DNA of 25,677 nucleotides, taken from Oscillospiraceae bacterium (GTDB taxonomy: Bacteria > Bacillota_A > Clostridia > Saccharofermentanales > Saccharofermentanaceae). The stretch is from the NCBI GenBank assembly GCA_902791885.1, contig CADAXO010000008.1, positions 1 through 25,677 on the forward strand. The letters run 5' to 3'. Shown here piece after piece: positions 7,692 through 16,518 of this stretch. Position 1 is the stretch's first letter. Every line of letters starts with the position of its first letter. A program made the translations under genes and the position numbers. The notes beneath the pieces are model-generated. The model saw only the letters and a list, made by a program, of their open reading frames with translations. It did not search any database and was not told the origin of the DNA.

Positions 7692-9107
7692 ATGCTGATA
7701 ATAGTTCCGTACGATTCTGATAAGAATTACCGTGTGATAGATCATGATAAAGATGTCTTCCGTAAAGCCATTAAAGGCGTAATGAAGGGAGAGGAGTTTT
7801 TTCATGTGAGAAAAGACGGCAGGAGCTTTTATGACCTTCAGTATATTGAGAATCAGAAGTTTGCTATGTCTTCTCCTGATTATCCTACGGGGAAACTGTT
7901 CAATAATTATTGCCTTTGTCCTCCTATGTATGATTATGATATCGAAGCAACGGATCTTATCTGTCTTGATATATTCGAAGGTAAAAGTTCGGTATGGTTT
8001 GAGGATGCGAATGAGTATTCTGTCGCCTTAACCGCTGTTCTTCTTCGTGATACAGATATTAAGATCATCTTTAAGGACAGAAAGATATTATATTTCTTTG
8101 ATGAGTCCGACAGACTTGTTGTTACCGAAGATATTCCTGAGGATAAGGATCTTATCGTGGTTCAGCAGCAGTATTATCCGTCGATAATACTCAATGACTT
8201 TAATAAACTTGATATAGTTTCATGTTTTTATTCCGTGATGCTTATTCAGTGGATCCTTGATAAACCCATTGAGAACGTGAAGTACTTCGAGATAATCGAG
8301 TCTTTGGATGAGGGGATAGGTTCAGTTCTGAATCAGTATGCAGGATTTAAGAATCTTCTTAAGCGTTACGGTAAGACCGTGACAATGGCTCCGGGAGGTT
8401 CGAGATATGATGACAGTCTTCTTGAAGATTACTTTAATGTTGTAATCACACCGTCTGATGCAACGTACGAGAATACGGTTACCATAGCAAATGCTTATGC
8501 ACCTCTGTTTACGAAGATGATCGGGGGAACAGAGCTTTGTCATTACACAATTGACGAACTTAATCCGGTATTCCGCGGACATCTTGAGTTTTATAGGAGT
8601 GAAGTCATCGGTAATAAGAAAATGCTGGGGTTGTTCTTGCGCGGCAGTGATTATTATGTAGCCAAGCTTGAAGGACCTTCGAGACCGGTATCAATGGAAG
8701 ATGCTTTGCCCATCATCCGTCAGTATTACGAGGACGGTGATTATGACGGAATCATTCTGGCGACTGAAGACAGAGATATTCTGAAGGCGGTTCGTGAATC
8801 TTTCCCGGGAAAGGTTATCGCCATAGCTCAGGAGAGATATTCTGTTACTGATTTTGTTGAATACGATACTATCAGTTCATTGGAAAAGAGCAGACGATCT
8901 CAGGAAGAATACAATGAGTATATTAACGATACTACTATAAACTATTTTTATGCCATCTATATGGTTTCAAGGTGCGAGTGTGTTTTGTACTCAAATCACT
9001 GTTTCGGCAGCTTTTTGATGAAGACGTTTGGAAACGGTGTTATCAAGACTATGCATTGTCTTGCTGAAGAAGTTTACGCAACTGTTGAAATGGAGGGAAA
9101 ACAATGA
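7692..9107 (+). CDS. Putative glycosyltransferase, O-fucosyltransferase-like fold
   Basis: This 471-residue soluble protein is not an NRPS domain. The C-terminal half has L316-R-G-S-D-Y321 followed by P-V-S-M-E-D-A-L and GIILATEDRDIL (about residues 354-365). This resembles the RRGD/RGTDY nucleotide-sugar-binding motif and the 'LATED' strand of NodZ/FUT8/O-fucosyltransferase-like GT-B enzymes found in bacterial polysaccharide loci. The N-terminal half, starting MLIIVPYDSDKNYR, is not recognised. It starts 2 bases after the preceding stop, with AAGGA at 7678-7682, and overlaps the next gene by 4 bases (ATGA), so it is an integral part of the operon. A role in glycosylating the peptide product or a carrier-bound intermediate is inference. 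The family assignment is tentative because it rests on two short motifs. Confidence 0.5.
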   Translation: MLIIVPYDSDKNYRVIDHDKDVFRKAIKGVMKGEEFFHVRKDGRSFYDLQYIENQKFAMSSPDYPTGKLFNNYCLCPPMYDYDIEATDLICLDIFEGKSSVWFEDANEYSVALTAVLLRDTDIKIIFKDRKILYFFDESDRLVVTEDIPEDKDLIVVQQQYYPSIILNDFNKLDIVSCFYSVMLIQWILDKPIENVKYFEIIESLDEGIGSVLNQYAGFKNLLKRYGKTVTMAPGGSRYDDSLLEDYFNVVITPSDATYENTVTIANAYAPLFTKMIGGTELCHYTIDELNPVFRGHLEFYRSEVIGNKKMLGLFLRGSDYYVAKLEGPSRPVSMEDALPIIRQYYEDGDYDGIILATEDRDILKAVRESFPGKVIAIAQERYSVTDFVEYDTISSLEKSRRSQEEYNEYINDTTINYFYAIYMVSRCECVLYSNHCFGSFLMKTFGNGVIKTMHCLAEEVYATVEMEGKQ

Positions 9108-11509
9108 TCTATATCGATATATTCAAGGAAAGTGTTCTTAAGAATTCGAATAAAATAGCTGTAGTTGATCATAACAGTACTCGTAAAACTACATATGCTG
9201 AATTATGGGCTATGGCTAATAAGGCAGCTTTTATGATTGATTCGATGAAGACTCGTTCACACGAGCCGTTTCTTATAAGAATGGACAGAACAGCCGAATA
9301 TATAGCGACATATTTGGGAATACTGATGGCAGGCTGCGTATCTGTTCCTGTTACACCGTCTTATCCTGACGACAGGCTTCAAGCGGTTATGAAGGATTGT
9401 AAAGCAAATCATATACTGACTGATTCTTATCTCGATGACGCTCCTAAAGGTGTTGAGTATAAATGTGTAGAAAGTAAAGGAACCGATATGGCGCTTTTGC
9501 TTTATACTTCGGGTTCAACAGGTACTCCTAAAGGTGTAGTTCATGACCATGACAGTATCGTAGCTGCAACAGAACGCAACTGTGAACTTGTCGAAGGTCT
9601 GGATCTGCTTAATTACGGTTCCTTCCCTCCGTTTAATTTCGCTCCGGCAACTTCCGAGATCTTCGGAGTTTTGAGATCCGGAGGCACGGTGTATGTTATC
9701 GATGATGATGTCAGGAAGGATCCTATAAAACTTATAGAGTTCTATTGTAAGAATAATATTACTTTCACATTCATTCCGCCGCAGCTTATGAAGATCGTTC
9801 TCGATGTTGCCAAAGATAAACCTCTTCCGTTTAAGAGAGTTGTATGCGGAGCTGAGAGAGTAGTCAATATATATACAGATAAGTTCGAGATCTATAACGT
9901 TTACGGGATGAGTGAGACGATTGCCGGTATCTCCTATTTTAAACTGGATAAGGCTTATTCGTTTACACCGGTAGGCAAGCCGTATAAGAATGTAACAATA
10001 ACTTTGAAGGATGGTGAGATCTGTGCAAAGAGTCATTATGCCAGATTATATCTTAATCTTGAGAAACAGAGTAAAGAGCGTTTTGAATTATGTGATGACG
10101 GCGAAGTCATTGTTCATACCGGTGATAACGGGAAAATAGATGAGAATGGTAATCTTATTGTAACCGGACGTCTGGATTTTATGTGTAAGATCAACGGACA
10201 GCGCGTCGAACCGGAAGAGACTGAGAGCAGACTTCTTGGTGTTCCGGGAATAAAAGAAGCATGCGTAATGGGTGTCAGAACTGATTACGATAGGACTGCA
10301 CTGGCAGCATTTTACAGATCAGACGAATTCTTAACTCCTGAGTATATTCAGCGGGAACTTGCCAAGTCACTTCCTTCCTACATGATCCCAACGATATTCA
10401 GAAGAATAGTTAAGATGCCTCGTAATCTTAACGGTAAGATTGACAGAAGTAAGCTACTCGGCGCTTGGGAATTCCAAAGTAGAGAACGTGCTGAGGTAGT
10501 TCCTCCCGTGTCTGATGAAGAGAAGAAGATGGTTTCTATATATTCCAATATCCTTGATCTTAATGGGAATGAGATCGGTATCAAGAATAATTTCTTTACG
10601 ATCGGCGGTGATTCTTTACGTGCGGTTCTCCTGTGCATAGAGATCAATAAGGCATTCGGAGTTCAAATAGCTCCTGCCGATATATTTAAGTATCCTACTA
10701 TAGAGGAACAGATCGAACTTATTCATAAGAATGACAGGGTTGGTGATATTTATAAGTGCAGTGATAATCCTGACCTTCCCGATCTTTTCTTTGTTCATAC
10801 GGCTCATTCAGGCGGAGAAGCTTATTTTGATCTGTCCCGTCTTCTGAAGAATGTTTGTAACATGAAGTGCTTTGAACCTCATAATGTATTCCATCCGGAT
10901 GATGTCATAACAGGTATAGAGAACCTTGCCGCCAAGTACATAACCACTCTTAAGAATGAGAAACCTGAGGGTCCTTATATTCTCGGAGGCTGGTCATACG
11001 GAGGACTTTTAGCTTATGAAATGGCTTGTCAGCTTGTTGCAGGAGGAGATAAAGTGGATTACCTGTTCCTTCTTGATCCTAATTTTATGTCCGGTGATCG
11101 TGAACGGGCACTTCATATTCAGATGTTTACGAATGATAATTTCGATTCATATCTTAAGCTCGATCCTCTGTTTGAGCGCTTCCGTCAGATGGGATTGATC
11201 GATCAGGTAGCTATCAACAGTAAGAATGTTGTTTATGATATAGCTGATTACGTTCCTAAGCCGTACGACGGAAAGGCAACACTTATAAAGGCATGCTGCT
11301 ATGATGATGATGAGATTACCGGAACAGATCTGATGGAGATTATCAAGAATAAGAAAGCCAATGGTTTTGATTCTCTTATCAGTGATCTTATGGTTATTGA
11401 TATTGATTCCAATCATGACGGATTATTGTCCGGAGATTCTTTGTATGAGGTCGCATGCCATATTGAATATACGCTCAAGTCTATGAGAGATGGTGAAATA
11501 AATGGTTGA
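9104..11509 (+). CDS. NRPS termination module, A-T-TE
   Basis: This 801-residue protein has an adenylation domain at about 1-460 (LLYTSGSTGTPKG with Tyr134, YGMSETIAG, VHTGDNGKIDENG, GRLDFMCKINGQRVEPEE, NLNGKIDRSK). A carrier domain follows at about 470-545 (TIGGDSLRA, phosphopantetheine Ser504), then a type I thioesterase at about 560-800. The TE shows GWSYGG with nucleophile Ser631, a candidate acid in LLDPN, and a candidate His in DSNHDG near the end. Releasing the finished chain as free acid, ester or ring is the usual TE role. The A4 segment aligns without gaps to FDASVWEIFG as F-A-P-A-T-S-E-I-F-G, so Ala180 replaces the amino-binding Asp. With no C domain of its own, it should receive the chain through the C domain at the end of the previous A-T-C protein. 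It overlaps the transporter gene by 8 bases. Confidence 0.93.
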   Translation: MIYIDIFKESVLKNSNKIAVVDHNSTRKTTYAELWAMANKAAFMIDSMKTRSHEPFLIRMDRTAEYIATYLGILMAGCVSVPVTPSYPDDRLQAVMKDCKANHILTDSYLDDAPKGVEYKCVESKGTDMALLLYTSGSTGTPKGVVHDHDSIVAATERNCELVEGLDLLNYGSFPPFNFAPATSEIFGVLRSGGTVYVIDDDVRKDPIKLIEFYCKNNITFTFIPPQLMKIVLDVAKDKPLPFKRVVCGAERVVNIYTDKFEIYNVYGMSETIAGISYFKLDKAYSFTPVGKPYKNVTITLKDGEICAKSHYARLYLNLEKQSKERFELCDDGEVIVHTGDNGKIDENGNLIVTGRLDFMCKINGQRVEPEETESRLLGVPGIKEACVMGVRTDYDRTALAAFYRSDEFLTPEYIQRELAKSLPSYMIPTIFRRIVKMPRNLNGKIDRSKLLGAWEFQSRERAEVVPPVSDEEKKMVSIYSNILDLNGNEIGIKNNFFTIGGDSLRAVLLCIEINKAFGVQIAPADIFKYPTIEEQIELIHKNDRVGDIYKCSDNPDLPDLFFVHTAHSGGEAYFDLSRLLKNVCNMKCFEPHNVFHPDDVITGIENLAAKYITTLKNEKPEGPYILGGWSYGGLLAYEMACQLVAGGDKVDYLFLLDPNFMSGDRERALHIQMFTNDNFDSYLKLDPLFERFRQMGLIDQVAINSKNVVYDIADYVPKPYDGKATLIKACCYDDDEITGTDLMEIIKNKKANGFDSLISDLMVIDIDSNHDGLLSGDSLYEVACHIEYTLKSMRDGEING

Positions 11510-12722
11510 TGAGAAGAGACGTTCGGAATTGACCGTTAAGCTAATGTCGCAGATAAACGAGGCAGATACTCTTAATGACGTATTGGCAGGAACTCTTGAA
11601 TTTATTGCAACAGAATTGAACAGCGAAGCAGGTTCGGCTTGGCTGCTTGATCCGGATACTGACAGGTTGTCATCCGTATCGTATATAGGTTCTGTTGATA
11701 TGTCCAAGACTTATGTCGAGAATGGTATAGGTATTGAAGGATTTGTAACAAAAACCGGTGAATCTGTATTGGTCAAAGATACTTCCGTTGACAAAAGATT
11801 CGAGGGAAGTGTGTTTGACATTAACGGACTTCACTCAAGCACCGTTGTCTGTGTTCCTGTCCGTGTAGTAAATGATGTGATCGGTTGCTTTATTGTTGTT
11901 AACAGGAAAGACAAAACACTTTACGGAGATGACGAACTGTCTTTATGCGAGCATCTTTCGAATCTTGTCGCCATGATGATAGTCGAAAAGGGTTTTTGCT
12001 ATTCAAATGAAGAGGGGAGAGAGGTAATCGCTTCCCTTCGTAATGTTACAAAGGAATATGTGATCGGAGATAACGTTAACCTTGTTCTCAAAGGGATCAA
12101 TCTTGATATTTACAGAAATGAATTCGTAGTTATATTGGGAGAATCCGGATGCGGCAAGACTACGATGATGAATATTATCGGCGGAATGGATAATCTTACC
12201 GGCGGTACGATCGTTATAGAAGGAAAGGACTTTTCCAAACCATCGGATACGGATCTGACGGCTTTCAGGAGAAAATACGTCGGATTTATTTTTCAGCAGT
12301 ATAACCTTATGCCCAATCTTACGGCTCTTGAGAATGTCAGGTTAATTGCTGAGTTGGTCGATGATCCCATGTCTCCCGAAGAAGCCATTGCCAAGGTCAG
12401 GCTTACAGACCGGTCCGACAATTATCCGGGTCAGTTGTCCGGAGGTCAGCAGCAACGTGTATCGATTGCAAGAGCTATAGTAAAGAAGCCTACTTTAATT
12501 CTTGCTGATGAACCTACGGCTGCTCTTGATTATGTGACCAGTGTTGAAGTCCTTCAGGTTCTCGAGAAGATAATGAAAGAAGAGGGAACGACCGTTATCA
12601 TGGTTACTCACAATGCCGAGATAGCTAAGATGGCCGATCGTATCGTTAAGCTTCAGAGCGGTAAGATCGTCAGTATAAAGAAGAATCTTAAGCCTCTTCA
12701 CGCCGAGGAACTGCGTTGGTGA
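11502..12722 (+). CDS. GAF domain-ABC transporter ATPase fusion
   Basis: The 406 residues form two parts. Residues about 20-160 look like a GAF sensor domain: ATELNSEAGSAWLLDPDTDR, GIEGFVTKTGESVLVKDTS, STVVCVPVRVVNDVIGCFIVVN and a final YGDDELSLCEHLSNLVAMMI helix. Residues about 175-400 are a MacB/LolD-type ATPase: Walker A GESGCGKTT (Lys219), Q-loop FIFQQYNLMPN, signature LSGGQQQRVSIARA (from 312), Walker B LILADEPTAALD (Glu337) and H-loop VTHN (His370). It pairs with the permease gene 4 bases downstream and overlaps the A-T-TE gene, so it probably powers export of the product or self-protection. A GAF domain fused before the ATPase is unusual and suggests activity gated by a small ligand or redox cue; that is inference. 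Confidence 0.9.
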   Translation: MVDEKRRSELTVKLMSQINEADTLNDVLAGTLEFIATELNSEAGSAWLLDPDTDRLSSVSYIGSVDMSKTYVENGIGIEGFVTKTGESVLVKDTSVDKRFEGSVFDINGLHSSTVVCVPVRVVNDVIGCFIVVNRKDKTLYGDDELSLCEHLSNLVAMMIVEKGFCYSNEEGREVIASLRNVTKEYVIGDNVNLVLKGINLDIYRNEFVVILGESGCGKTTMMNIIGGMDNLTGGTIVIEGKDFSKPSDTDLTAFRRKYVGFIFQQYNLMPNLTALENVRLIAELVDDPMSPEEAIAKVRLTDRSDNYPGQLSGGQQQRVSIARAIVKKPTLILADEPTAALDYVTSVEVLQVLEKIMKEEGTTVIMVTHNAEIAKMADRIVKLQSGKIVSIKKNLKPLHAEELRW

Positions 12723-12726
12723 TCAG

Positions 12727-15700
12727 ATGAAGAAGACACTTGCCAAAGATACAGTAAGAAATATAAGGAAGCAGATAGTATCATATATCTCTATCCTTGT
12801 TATCTCTTTGCTCGCTGCCGTGACATATCTCGGAATCAATTACTCCGGAGAGTCGATTAAAGAGAATGTGTCGAGATTCCTTTCGGATGCTAATTTCAGA
12901 GATGCTGAAATTGTTTCCACATATATGATTACGCCGAGGGATATAGAGGCTATAAGAAATGTTGAAGGCGTAAGTGATATTGAAGGAGTATACAGAATCG
13001 GATGTAAAGTATATGGTTCCGAACAGGTTACCGGTGTTATGGTGGTTTCTCTTACGGAGAGGATCAATATGCCCCGGTTGATCGAAGGCCGGATGCCGAC
13101 GGCGGTTAATGAATGCGTGATTGAGCCTGAAGTCAGTTCCGATACCGGTCTCGGGATAGGAGATACGATAAGCGTATTAAATGATCAGCATATATTGCCT
13201 CAGTATCTGAATAGATGTGATTATGTTATTACCGGAATCGTGCGTCACCCTGATCACAGCTGCAAGAAAAGCATTACTCCGGGTGCACGATATATCATGG
13301 TTCTTCCGGAAGCATTTGATTCCGAGGCTCTTGACGGTTGCTTCATGGCTGCTGAGTTAAGGATAACCGGTACCGAACAGTATAGGATCATAGATGACGA
13401 GTATCTTGATTATGTATCAGTTGTTTTATCAAGACTTGAAAGCCTTGCTGATGAGAGAGCTATCATCAGATATAACGAGGTAAGGGAGTCGTATCAGGAC
13501 AAGATCAATGAAGGTCAGGCATCACTCGATGATGCGCAGGTTGAACTTAACGATGCCAGATCAGAGCTGGATCAGCATTGGCAGGAATATTATGACGGTT
13601 TGGATGATCTTAATGATGCACAGCAGCAATTAAGTGATGCACAAGTACAGTTGAATGATGCCAGATCACAGCTTGATCAGGGTGCTTCGCAGCTCGAAGA
13701 CGGAAGAGCTCAGCTTGATGCCGCTTGGGCTCAGCTTGTTGCCGCAAGAGAAGAACTTGACGGAGTAAGGAATCAGCTCCTTTCAAGTTGGACACAGCTT
13801 GAGGAAGCGCGTGAACAGCTTGATGCCTACCAGGCACAGATAGAAACCGGAGAATCTACACTTGTTACTGCTGAGACTCAGCTTGCGGCTGCATGGGGAA
13901 GACTCCAGGAGGCAGAGGCTCAGATTCAGACGGGAAGGCAGGAACTTCAGACGAGTTATGCTCAGATAGAAGAAGCCAAAACTACCGTAAGAGATACTAT
14001 GCGACAGGCCATTGCTGCAGTATTGGGTGATGATGTTGCCAACAGTATCGATTGGGCACAGACACCTACAGATATTAATATCGATGATCCCAATCTGTCG
14101 GCCACGCTTATCCCTATTACTAATGAGATAACGCTCGATCTTACGCGCCCTTTGGACGAGAATATTCTTACGCTTATATCTTCTCTAGGTATACCTCAGG
14201 AAGAACTTCGTACTGCATATGAAAGCGCTACGGGAATAATATTGGAGGAAACTTCTGAAAATGCTGTACTTCAGTACATAGTTAATGCCGTTAATGATGC
14301 TTTCTCGGGCGTTACAGATAAATATAATGAGTATGCTGAATCAGCGTCTGCGTGGAATACTTATCATATTCAGTATATTGACGGAGTACAGCTGTATAAT
14401 CAGGGGCTTGAAGCATATAACTCCGGATTGAATCAGTATTTAACAGGTAAGACGGCTCTTGAGGATGGAATCGAAGAGTATAACCGCGGACGCGCACAGT
14501 ATAATGAAGGTCTTGCACAGTATAACGATGCTTATGCACAGTATCTGGAAGGTGAAGCTCAGTATGCGGCAGGTCTTGCAGAGTATAATGCCAGACTGGC
14601 CGAATTCGAGGAAGCAGAGGCTCAGTATAATGAGGGAAGATCCAGATATGAGGAAGGCCTTGAAGAATATGAGGAGGGACTGGAACAATATCAGCAGGGT
14701 CAGTCTGATCTTGAAGAAGGTCTTGAGTCTTTGGAAGAGGGTGAATCCGAATTCGAAGAAGGTGTGGACAGATTCAATAACGGACAGGAGAGGCTTCAGC
14801 AGGCTATTGATGATCTTGAGATGATGGATCAGTGCCACTGGACCATTCTGAGTGCTGAAGGAAATGCGGGTTATTTGCAGATTAGAACTGACGTTTCCAA
14901 TGTAGCCAACATGAGCGGAACACTGGCTCTTGTCTTTATTCTTGTCGGTGCTCTTGTAATCTACGCTACCGTAGGAAGAATAATTGAAGAACAGCGTAAT
15001 CTTGTCGGTGCATCCAAGGCACTGGGCCTTTATAACCGTGAGATATTCATGAAGTATCTTGCTTTCGGTACTTCGGCAACATTCATAGGTGAGGTGTTGG
15101 GAATCATTCTCGGCTACTTCTTATTACAGCGGGTATACCTTTACCTCTATGGCGCTAATTATACGTTCGCATTAGACCGGCTTTATATAATGGTGGGAAT
15201 TACTATAGCTGTCTTTATCGGAGGACTAGCTATCGCATCTTTGACCGTTTGGTTCGCATGCTCTACCCTTCTACGTTCCTCGGTAATTACTTTAATGATG
15301 GAAAATGTTCCGAATATCAAGAGAAAGACAAAGAAGTCTGTATCCAAGGGCGGTAAGCATTCTCTTTACGGAAGTATGATCTTACTTAATATGCTTGCGG
15401 ATAAAAAGAGAGTATTCGTTACTATTATAAGTATTGCAGGATGTTGTACTTTGCTTGTAACCGGTATGACTATCAATTTCAATATTAAAAGAACTGTAGA
15501 TGCCGAGTTCCGGCAGATTCACGTTTACGATCTCGAGATAAATTACGACCACATGGTTTCCGATAATGTTGAGAGGCAGATTGAGAATGTGCTTATACAG
15601 AATAACGTATCTTATATTCCTGTTCAGAGTACGTTTACTTCCTATGATGCAAATGGTAAGTTAAGCGGTTTCCTTCTGATGGTAGCTGACCTCGACCGAC

Positions 15701-16479
15701 TCGGAGACTTCTATGTCCGTACGGATGTGAATACTAATGAGACTGTGACCGGAGGCGGTAACGGAATATGGATCTTTCAGCAGCTTGCAAATATGATGAA
15801 TGTCGGAGTCGGTGATTACATTACGATGTATGATTCTGCGATGAATCCTCATAAGGTAAATATTGAAGGAGTTTATACCGAATATGTTCAACAGTGTGTA
15901 ATAATGTCACCTCAGAAGTATGAGGAAGTTTTTGGTAAAGCTCCTCAGTACAATACTTTCTTTGTTAATCTGAACGGAGTTTCAGATCAGGAGATCATTG
16001 ACAGTGTATCGGAATTCATAGGATATACTGGCTCATCAAGAAGAACTGATCAATATCAGAAAGCCGTTGACTTGACTTTTGTTCTTGATTACATATCAGG
16101 TATATTCGTTTTGGCCGCGGGCTTGATGTCTTATTTCATTCTTCTTAATCTTATCAATATGTATGTTCATCAGAAGAAACTCGAGCTTACTATTATGAGG
16201 ATCAATGGCTTTACTGTGCGTGAGGTTATATATTACGTTTCCCTTGAGATAGTTGTAAGCACTGTGCTCGGAATCGTTCTGGGACTAGGACTAGGATCTT
16301 TGTTATCGTATCGTGTTCTGTCGCTTCTGGAATCGATATCGCTTCACATCATGAAGAGTATTCAGCTTGAATCATGGGGAATAGCTGCGCTTATAACCAT
16401 TGTCTTTACTTCATTTGTAAGTGCATTGGCATTAAAGAATGTAAAGAAACTCAATATGACTGATATAAATAACAATTAA
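12727..16479 (+). CDS. FtsX/MacB-type ABC permease with long extracytoplasmic coiled coils
   Basis: This 1250-residue membrane protein has an N-terminal membrane segment at about 17-40, a MacB-like periplasmic-core region to about 250, and a coiled coil at about 258-423 (Q-L-x-D-A-x heptads). A non-coiled 130-residue stretch follows, then a second coiled region at about 554-699 with Y-N-x-G-L-x-Q heptads. Next come a triple-helix FtsX domain (about 731-752, 778-808, 819-849), a basic cytoplasmic linker, another membrane helix (about 897-920), a second ectodomain, and a final FtsX domain (about 1118-1150, 1166-1200, 1217-1243). This is the duplicated FtsX layout of type VII mechanotransmission ABC systems. 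Its ATPase partner is the gene just upstream. Export of, or immunity to, the NRPS product is the likely job. No MacA-like adaptor is seen nearby. It ends the NRPS operon without an obvious intrinsic terminator. Confidence 0.9.
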   Translation: MKKTLAKDTVRNIRKQIVSYISILVISLLAAVTYLGINYSGESIKENVSRFLSDANFRDAEIVSTYMITPRDIEAIRNVEGVSDIEGVYRIGCKVYGSEQVTGVMVVSLTERINMPRLIEGRMPTAVNECVIEPEVSSDTGLGIGDTISVLNDQHILPQYLNRCDYVITGIVRHPDHSCKKSITPGARYIMVLPEAFDSEALDGCFMAAELRITGTEQYRIIDDEYLDYVSVVLSRLESLADERAIIRYNEVRESYQDKINEGQASLDDAQVELNDARSELDQHWQEYYDGLDDLNDAQQQLSDAQVQLNDARSQLDQGASQLEDGRAQLDAAWAQLVAAREELDGVRNQLLSSWTQLEEAREQLDAYQAQIETGESTLVTAETQLAAAWGRLQEAEAQIQTGRQELQTSYAQIEEAKTTVRDTMRQAIAAVLGDDVANSIDWAQTPTDINIDDPNLSATLIPITNEITLDLTRPLDENILTLISSLGIPQEELRTAYESATGIILEETSENAVLQYIVNAVNDAFSGVTDKYNEYAESASAWNTYHIQYIDGVQLYNQGLEAYNSGLNQYLTGKTALEDGIEEYNRGRAQYNEGLAQYNDAYAQYLEGEAQYAAGLAEYNARLAEFEEAEAQYNEGRSRYEEGLEEYEEGLEQYQQGQSDLEEGLESLEEGESEFEEGVDRFNNGQERLQQAIDDLEMMDQCHWTILSAEGNAGYLQIRTDVSNVANMSGTLALVFILVGALVIYATVGRIIEEQRNLVGASKALGLYNREIFMKYLAFGTSATFIGEVLGIILGYFLLQRVYLYLYGANYTFALDRLYIMVGITIAVFIGGLAIASLTVWFACSTLLRSSVITLMMENVPNIKRKTKKSVSKGGKHSLYGSMILLNMLADKKRVFVTIISIAGCCTLLVTGMTINFNIKRTVDAEFRQIHVYDLEINYDHMVSDNVERQIENVLIQNNVSYIPVQSTFTSYDANGKLSGFLLMVADLDRLGDFYVRTDVNTNETVTGGGNGIWIFQQLANMMNVGVGDYITMYDSAMNPHKVNIEGVYTEYVQQCVIMSPQKYEEVFGKAPQYNTFFVNLNGVSDQEIIDSVSEFIGYTGSSRRTDQYQKAVDLTFVLDYISGIFVLAAGLMSYFILLNLINMYVHQKKLELTIMRINGFTVREVIYYVSLEIVVSTVLGIVLGLGLGSLLSYRVLSLLESISLHIMKSIQLESWGIAALITIVFTSFVSALALKNVKKLNMTDINNN
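13498..14820 (+). repeat. Heptad-repeat coding region of the ABC permease
   Basis: Two stretches (about 13498-13995 and 14386-14820) encode imperfect seven-residue repeats, giving a degenerate 21-base periodicity at the DNA level. The first is rich in Gln, Leu, Asp and Ala; the second alternates Tyr, Gly and Gln/Glu. The repeats are protein-level coiled-coil heptads and not identical DNA copies. Confidence 0.8.
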
Positions 16480-16505
16480 GGCTTTCTTACGGGAAACGCT
16501 CCTAG

Positions 16506-16511
16506 TATAAT
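16506..16511 (+). promoter_or_regulatory. -10 element for the rRNA methyltransferase gene
   Basis: A perfect TATAAT at 16506-16511 sits 7 bases before the ATG at 16519, so transcription would begin at or next to the start codon. The -35 position 17 bases upstream (TTTCTT at 16483-16488) matches poorly. The short intergenic gap holds no Shine-Dalgarno sequence. Confidence 0.45.
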
Positions 16512-16518
16512 CTTAATT

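Noticed and set aside
14386..14820. Possible DNA tandem repeat or CRISPR-like array
   Set aside because: The roughly 21-base periodicity is imperfect, keeps the reading frame and encodes coiled-coil heptads; there are no unique spacers.
16481..16500. Hairpin (GCTTTC / GAAACGC) as terminator of the NRPS operon
   Set aside because: The stem is short with a bulge, no T-tract follows, and it overlaps the promoter region of the next gene.
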